Shown here in pieces: positions 58,301 through 64,000 of a stretch of 64,000 nt of DNA; the first letter of the stretch is position 1; each line of letters opens with the position of its first letter. Location: assembly GCA_014526335.1 (NCBI GenBank), contig JACTAT010000016.1, forward strand, positions 1,592,770 through 1,656,769. The letters run 5' to 3'. The notes under the pieces were generated by a model. The model made no database searches and was not told the origin of the DNA. It worked only from the letters and a program-made list of their open reading frames with translations. A program made the position numbers and the translations under genes. This DNA is from Chrysaora quinquecirrha (lineage: Eukaryota > Cnidaria > Scyphozoa > Semaeostomeae > Pelagiidae).

Positions 58301-61300
58301 AAATCAAAAAAATGTGGACCTAGAATGGAGCAATGAATAGCTCTGTTGGCTAGCGTAGCTGCTAAGTTTCGGGAACCTTCTATGATCTTTGAGATATGTA
58401 CGACCCGAACGACCCTCTTTTGACTACAACTCTGCTGTGGACCTGTGTATCAAAAATATATAATTATAAAAAACCAAATAACTAGGATTTTAGAAATTCA
58501 ACAGAAAACTTACAGGCTCAAGTCTCTCGTTTCGATCTTTATTCTTCATCATTTCCTTCTCTTCCTGCATTTTTTCTAAAACGAAACAAAATCATTATTA
58601 CACTTTTTTTAATAAGCAACTGGACTTGAATCCAACCCTCAAAGTTACTTAAAAGTTGCTTAGCATTGTTAATAACTTACAACCACCCCTGACTTCGCGG
58701 GTCAAAATTATCAACTCTTAGGCCTACAACACGACTTTTGGGAGATAGTAAGTGGAAAAACGTTAGGTAAAGAACTCCAACATGCAAAACCATAAGAACA
58801 AACAATTTCCTAATAACAAGAAAGCAATAAGCTTGGTTGTTTGACTTCTTAGTTGCTTACAGAAATTCAATTGAGCCCTCAAGTTGCTTAATGTTAAGGT
58901 CAGTTCAACCCTAGTTATTGAGCGGTTGCTTATATAAAAAAGGTGTGTTTCTATACCTCGACTACAAATTAACATAATGCACAAGGATTATCAACTCTAT
59001 CATAATGCCTAGTGAAAAGCGACAAACAGGAGTGAGAGGGATAATCATGTAAAAGTTTCAATAATTAAATTCTACATCTATTCTACTTACTCAGCGTATT
59101 CAAATATTCTCTTTTTGCTGGCAAATTCTCCAAGCTCCCTAGCTTTCCCTGAAAAAATTATGCAACAATTAAAAATATTGTCAGTGACACCAATGGACTT
59201 AGAATATTATTAATAGTGTTAATAATAGTAATCAATAAAGAATCTCATGACACTACACGGCATGTTCTGCCGAACTTAGGCCCTGACGAAAGAATCAAAC
59301 ATTGTTCGTCAAACATTTGAAATTTTCTTGTTAAACAATATGTTTTACTGTTTGGCTACGTCACAAAATGTTATTCTTTGACAAACAGACAATTTTTTTG
59401 AAGTCTGCAAAAACACTGCTAAGAAATTCTGCTTGTTAAGCAATGTTTTTCCACGTGGCCAAACGGCCCAACATAGCTTCTAAAGCAAATTTCAAATGTT
59501 TGACAAACAATGTTTGATCTTTTGGCCAGGGCCTTAAAATGAACTGAATATAGTTGAAAACATACCAATTTCGCTTTATCCACTTTACCAGCTACGGTTG
59601 CTTGGACCTTTCCTCTTTCATCTCTGATCGGGGCTCCAGCACCGGGTTTACCAAACGGGTAATACTGAGTTTCAGAATCGCTTGATTTTTTAGTTGGTGA
59701 CTTTACTAATGCTGTAAAAAAACCTTTCGTTAATGGAATTCCTTTGTCGCATCGTAATAAAATCAATAAAAACAAAGCATCGACCCATGCAATTACATTA
59801 ACTACATTACAACCGATTCCACAACATCCTAAGGACCATTTTGTGACAAAAGAGTAAGTGAAATACGAAATCGATCTTTTCTGAAATAAGAAAAGATAGA
59901 TTTTTACCCAGAAACGACGAAGTCGGGTTTTTTATGTGAAAGCAGTTCATCCTGCGTAAGATTTTCTGAGAGCAAAGAGACTATAGCAAAATTAAGAAGC
60001 AGACACCTGTATTTCGCTCCCTCAAATGTTTCCCTCGCCAGAATATTCCTTTTTTCTTTACTGCTTTCAAATCAAACTGTGATCTACATAAACTAACCAA
60101 ACAAAACAAAATCCTCCCTCTCCTTTCAAAAACATAATTTGTTAAAAATGTGTTCGTGTAAAGTATTTTAACGAATGTTGTTCGCCAGTTGCTGTCCAAA
60201 ATGCTGGTATGAATATAAAACAAGTGCTACAAGGAGCTTTAATCTTAAAACCACAACGAGACTTATTCCAAACTCCACTTGTAAAATGAAGCGCCGTACA
60301 TGAAAGTAAGAACGGAAAATGAAGTAAGAACCTCCAGTTCTGTTCTTGATTAGAGTGCGTGGTGCATGTGCTACAACTTTGCCTCTGCTGTCTCTAATTG
60401 GTGCTCCTCCTCCAGGTGTTCCAAATTGAAAACCTTGATCCTGGGGCCAAAAAAAGCAAATCATTATTCTGGTAAAAATTCAGTAAAAAATAATCTATGA
60501 TAAATCATAACAAAACTGAGGGCTATTTAAAATCGAATTGACAAGAGACGTATAGAAAGACCATAGATATAGAAGTGAGTAAAGATGAGCACCCCCTCTC
60601 AAATTGTAACAGGATTGTAACGTCAACATCACGTGCACAGATGTAATTAGTAATCACGTGTACATAGAATATAAATACGAATGTAACGCAATGTAAAGTA
60701 GTCTTGAATCATGATAATGTCACAAACTGTCGTGTTCCTGGCTCCGTGTCTTCACACGTTAAAGAGAAACATGTATCAACATCGATCCCTATTACAAAAT
60801 GGTGGAGAATCCGTTTTCTCTGAAAGCCCAGCTTTGGTTCAGAGACAATAATCATCTACAGATCAAGTCAAGCAGAGCATCGAAAACACACATAGAAACA
60901 ACAAAACGCAAACAGAATCAAGCAGCCATGCACCTCAAAAGAAACCCAAGAATCAAGCCAACAACATACACGGTTCGGCAGCACATCCGTCATCAAAAGC
61001 TGGTCAACATGACACGAGGTCAGCAGCAGCCCTCACCAAGAAAAGAGCCGCATCCTTCCTTCGCATTCAAACCTGTTCCATACACAGGTCATCAAGCACC
61101 ATCCTTCACATGGTCGCTACTCCTTCATCAGTTGGATACCTTGGTTTCTTCAACGTCTTCCTTTTCAGAACAAGCTTCAACAAATATAGAACAACTCAGA
61201 AACTGAACATTCAAATCGAACAAGTAACTATCGTTTTACCGTAGTACATTTACTTCTCATCATGTTTTTACTTAGGTAACGTAAAATCAGCACCCAACAG

Positions 61301-63735
61301 ACTATTCAACAAATAGAGACAGTACACGCTTTTTTTACAAGAAAGTTTTTTTTGGGCCAGTATTGAAACTTCCTTACATATTTCATGTTTTCAGCACCAA
61401 AACTTTCTTGTGACTTTCTTAGCAAAAATTGTGGAATACAGTATTTCTAAGAATGCACAGTTTAAGGCACTGTATACATTGCACAAATACCACGTTTTTC
61501 AAAATATAATCATTAGACTCGTTTAATAGCAAGATGAGCGACTGAACAGAAAAGCAAAAATAACACAGAGAACATTAGGAGTGAAAGTATGAAACAGAAC
61601 TTTCTTTAGTTTCAAGAATCCAGTATTGAACTTTCTTAAGTTTTTAAGATGTTGAGCACTACTTTCTTATAAACCACTTTCTTATAAAAAGAACGTGTAT
61701 AAGAGACTGAGTTTAGGAAAGCCATGCGAAATTCGTCATCGCAGACTTTGAGTGGTAGAAATGAATGTCTTACAATGCTTACCATTTCTTCTGGATCTCT
61801 AACAGCTTTAGTTGGCTTTTTTCTTGTCAGAGGCTCACTCTGTCTTAACAGAGGCTGGAATCAAACAAAACAGTTCTGAAATGAATCACTAGCTTTCATA
61901 GCACGATAAAAAAAATAATTACAAAGTTGAATGAAAACTAGTCTGTACTTAGAAAAGCTCTAATAATAAACTCATTGAGGGCACAGAATGTTCAAAGCTA
62001 TAATTTCGGAGGAAACTGAAAAATTAGTGACTTTGACCCATCCCATCTGCTGTTTCTCGCATTCTAAAAAACCAAGTGCTTGAATACAGAGTTAGAAAAA
62101 ACACGCATCGAAGGAGCAAATTAGGAAGTGAGCTTGTTTTTGGCAGATAATAATGATCAAATAAACGGTATATTTATCATGAATGGATAACACTAGGATA
62201 GATTTTTCCATAAGTGGCATACCATAATAAGAACATTTCATAGAGGTGAGCTGTGGGCTGTATGACTTGGGGAGTTACCCGGCAATTTCATTGAACTCAA
62301 TAGCTCAGTGGAAACGTTGTTGGCTCGCTGGTCATGCAGCCCAGGTTCGAATCAAATCTATTGTGGTATGCCACTTGTGGAAAAATCAAATAAACGGTAT
62401 ATATTTATGTTATTTTATAACCTAATATTAACCATATTTGATATTTAATGAACTTAAATCAGTTGCTCACCTGAGAGTCCTCTTCCATTCCTACGAAATA
62501 AATTAATAATAAATCTTTAACAGGCTTATCAGTAATCATGTATGTTAATATAAGTTATAATGATGGTATATATGATAAATAATATTAATTTTATATAACA
62601 TTAATTATATATAATAGTAATTATATATGATAGTAATTATGATGATGATATATATGATAAATATATATGACCAGAAAATTTGTATGGTGCTAAACGGGAG
62701 GAGAGCCTTTGATTATATGACCTGGATAGTTACTAAGCGATTTCATTGAACTGTTTAGCTTAGTGAGTGGAATTGACATTGATCTGCTCATGCAGTCTAG
62801 GGTTTAAATCTCATCAAATGTGTTATGTGCTACTTGTGGAAAATATATTCTGTATCTTCATATAGACATCCAAGAATATCATCATAGTCATCCATTCATT
62901 CTGTCATGTCAGGAGACTTACCATTTCCTGTAAAGGCATGCCCATGTCTTGGTTCTGTATTTCGTAACTCATAGATGTTGTTTGATAATTGTAGTGGCAA
63001 ACCAGTTCTTGGAGATCCTGTTTTGAAAATAAGTGGAAACAGTTAATAGATGAAATACAGATGAAGTAAAGATTTATTTGTAATACTAGGTTTTATGTAT
63101 ATCGGATTGCCTTCTACAATACCTGCCAAATTGCTTGGAAAACCAGATTGGTATTTTAAACTCCACCATCTCCCTCCCCCTTTGTAAAAAAATTTTTTTA
63201 TTGAATGGCACTACGTTTCCAGGAAGAAATCATTCAGGTCACCTTAAAGCAATCTTAAAAATTACAAAATAATATTGCTTTCGTGGAAGTTGGGAACGAG
63301 TCGGCGAATGTTGCCTTGGGGAAAAGCCTTAATAAATGAGACTATACGTTTTTAGATGACAATTTATTCAATGACGTTAAAATCAAAGTTATTGAGGAAT
63401 TATTGATGCTTTCTTGACCTTGAATTTCTCTTGCCTTTTCACTTACACCATCATCGGATCAAAATTTGAGACCTTTTGTAATTACTAGTTTTGATACAGA
63501 ATATTGGCACCCCTAATATATGCATCCTCCAAAAGTTCAGAAATTTGATAAACGACAATATTATTTAAACACAGTTTTTTGGTTCATAAGTTTGTTCAGC
63601 TACGCGTCCATGTTAAACTGCTGATGATTGGGCCACAAAAAGGGAGGAAAAATCAAGTAAGAAACGCAATACATTACCCTCTTCATCCTTGAGAGGAGCT
63701 CCAGCTCCTGGTCGACCGTAAGGATCATACTTGAG
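55361..63735 (-). CDS. CSPP1-motif protein with four G-x-PG-x-GAP repeats, 3' twelve exons (5' end outside window)
   Basis: Exons in transcription order: 63678-63735, 62922-63017, 62471-62490, 61783-61854, 60332-60440, 59566-59711, 59091-59148, 58514-58575, 56864-56977, 56620-56748, 56112-56187, 55361-55407 (stop TAA 55361-55363). All join in frame to 328 visible residues. Four copies of one motif are present: YDPYGRPGAGAPLKD, FQFGTPGGGAPIRD, YYPFGKPGAGAPIRD and VWGRPGNGAPLG. Charged, probably helical segments lie between them (AKREYLNTLKKMQEEKEMMK; RQREAQRQRDLSEQRQK). Human CSPP1, a centrosome/cilium microtubule protein, carries a single NPWGKGGGGAPLRD, so a centrosomal or ciliary role is plausible. 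I do not recognise a true orthologue and assign no symbol. Upstream exons continue beyond 64000. The exon structure is well supported by phases; the function is inference. Confidence 0.75.
55499..55901. mobile_element. MITE, AAGGAAC variant, copy 2
   Basis: Inverted relative to 7038-7427, with TA flanks (55497-55498, 55902-55903) and ends CACGCTATTTTTTTTTATAAGG / CTTATAAAAAAGCGTG. It lies in the last intron of the CSPP1-motif gene. Confidence 0.85.
57010..57070. repeat. (GAAT)n microsatellite
   Basis: Imperfect GAAT/GGAT tetramers in the intron upstream of exon 56864-56977 of the CSPP1-motif gene. Confidence 0.85.
57123..57480. mobile_element. MITE, AAGGAAC-like variant, diverged
   Basis: Left end TA|CACATTTTTTTAAAATAAG. 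Internal GTTCCTTAA units occur at 57168 and 57410, and the right end is GAGTTCCTTATAAAGGAGTTCC. Left-end repeats read AAGAAAC while the interior reads AAGGAAC, so this is a mixed or decayed copy. Confidence 0.6.
57491..57679. mobile_element. CAAACATTG MITE
   Basis: GTAAGGCCCTTGCCAAAGGTC ... GGTCGTTTGGTCAGGGCCTAAC, directly next to the previous MITE. Intronic in the CSPP1-motif gene. Confidence 0.8.
58601..58947. mobile_element. MITE, AAGCAAC variant (long copy)
   Basis: Ends TA|CACTTTTTTTAATAAGCAAC and GTTGCTTATATAAAAAAGGTGTG. AAGCAAC or GTTGCTT occurs at least five times. On the gene's strand the element ends 25 bp upstream of the exon at 58575, the same arrangement as its relative at 4181-4317 in NFX1. 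Confidence 0.85.
59278..59535. mobile_element. CAAACATTG MITE
   Basis: TTAGGCCCTGACGAAAGAATC ... GATCTTTTGGCCAGGGCCTTAA, with CAAACATTG/CAATGTTTG units inside. Its end lies about 30 bp below exon 59566-59711. Confidence 0.8.
60605..60795 (+). mobile_element. Possible LTR of a retrotransposon, with internal start
   Basis: The segment begins TGTAACAGG and ends CCCTATTACA (TG...CA ends). It contains a TATA-like TATAAATAC at about 60671 and is followed immediately by AATGGTGGAGAATCC, resembling a primer-binding site. An open frame of 135 codons (60799-61206) begins there, rich in K, Q, S and H without a recognised domain. No second LTR is found before 61325, so this is at most a truncated 5' piece. 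Confidence 0.4.
61325..61697. mobile_element. MITE, AAGAAAG variant
   Basis: Ends TA|CACGCTTTTTTTACAAGAAAG and CTTTCTTATAAAAAGAACGTG|TA. AAGAAAG or CTTTCTT occurs about seven times (61337, 61398, 61413, 61601, 61632, 61660, 61675 regions). Intronic in the CSPP1-motif gene. Confidence 0.85.
62177..62385 (+). mobile_element. tRNA-derived SINE, family 2, copy 2, with target duplication
   Basis: The element contains TAGCTCAGTGG (A box), AGGTTCGAATC (B box) and the TTGTGGTATGCCACTTGTGG tail. It is flanked by the direct repeat ATCAAATAAACGGTATATTT (left about 62155-62176; right about 62384-62408, with two extra bases), which looks like a target-site duplication. An inverse of the tail (GATTTTTCCATAAGTGGCAT) lies near its left end. 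Confidence 0.7.
62696..62848 (+). mobile_element. tRNA-derived SINE, family 2, copy 3 (degraded)
   Basis: ATTATATGACCTGGATAGTT, GATTTCATTGAACTGTTTAGC, GGGTTTAAATCTCATC and GTGCTACTTGTGGAAAA follow the order of the other two copies, but the B box is mutated. Confidence 0.55.
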
Positions 63736-63816
63736 CTAAAAAAAAACGAAAGTTGAGACGATATTCAGCTAATGAAATAATATTGTAGATCTAATGCGGC
63801 CTTGAAGTTAGACCCA

Positions 63817-64000
63817 AACCAAACGATGAAATTCGCAAAAATTGGTCGTGGAGCACTTTTTGCTTGAAATATTAAAAATGTTTTCAAAAACATTGCTTAG
63901 CAATTCTTCTTGTCATGCAATGTTTTGTGATGTGGCAAAACATTCAAACATTGCTAGTAAAGCAAATCTAAAATGTTTGACCAACAATGTTTGATCGTTT
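63817..64000. mobile_element. CAAACATTG MITE, cut by window end
   Basis: GTTAGACCCAAACCAAACGA opens a series ending in CAAATCTAAAATGTTTGACC and ACAATGTTTGATCGTTT at base 64000. The right terminus should lie just beyond the window. Confidence 0.7.

Overview
The window is nuclear DNA of an animal. It is AT-rich, its genes are split into many short GT-AG exons, and it is packed with small inverted-repeat transposons. The splice positions and protein sequences of five conserved genes are close to vertebrate ones, which points to a slowly evolving marine invertebrate. A cnidarian (coral or sea anemone) is my best guess, not a proven identity.

Layout. (1) 312-8276, plus: the 3' nine exons of NFX1 (NFX1-type zinc finger, R3H domain, stop). 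Its introns hold a complete tRNA-Asp(GUC) gene, a LINE reverse-transcriptase remnant, a large palindromic element and a two-period higher-order minisatellite. (2) 9774-10982, minus: a complete three-exon FAIM, tail to tail with NFX1. (3) 12351-18985, minus: KANSL2, an NSL histone-acetyltransferase complex subunit with four C3H zinc modules and an unusual repeat-encoded charged tail. (4) 19466-40439, plus: complete 30-exon methionyl-tRNA synthetase MARS1 (about 981 aa), head to head with KANSL2 across about 450 bp. Its first in-frame ATG adds a basic leader of 53 residues that looks mitochondrial. (5) 40440-45038: transposon-rich intergenic DNA. (6) 45039-45191, minus: terminal exon of an AP-1/ATF3-like bZIP gene, with a possible first exon at 53647-53673. 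Between them lies a 4.4 kb satellite of the octamer CCACTTAT. (7) 55361-63735, minus: the 3' twelve exons of a protein with four G-x-PG-x-GAP motifs, similar to a motif in the centrosome/cilium protein CSPP1. Its 5' end is outside the window.

The genes are housekeeping-type and do not form one pathway; the only likely shared control region is the KANSL2/MARS1 divergent promoter. The most unusual feature is the repeat landscape. Several families of short elements share one plan: a terminal motif reused many times inside the same element. In one superfamily (TA|CAC...AAG+family-specific 3-4 bases) the variable bases differ between elements but agree among the copies inside each element. Copies sit in nearly every large intron, two of them 19-25 bp from a splice acceptor.
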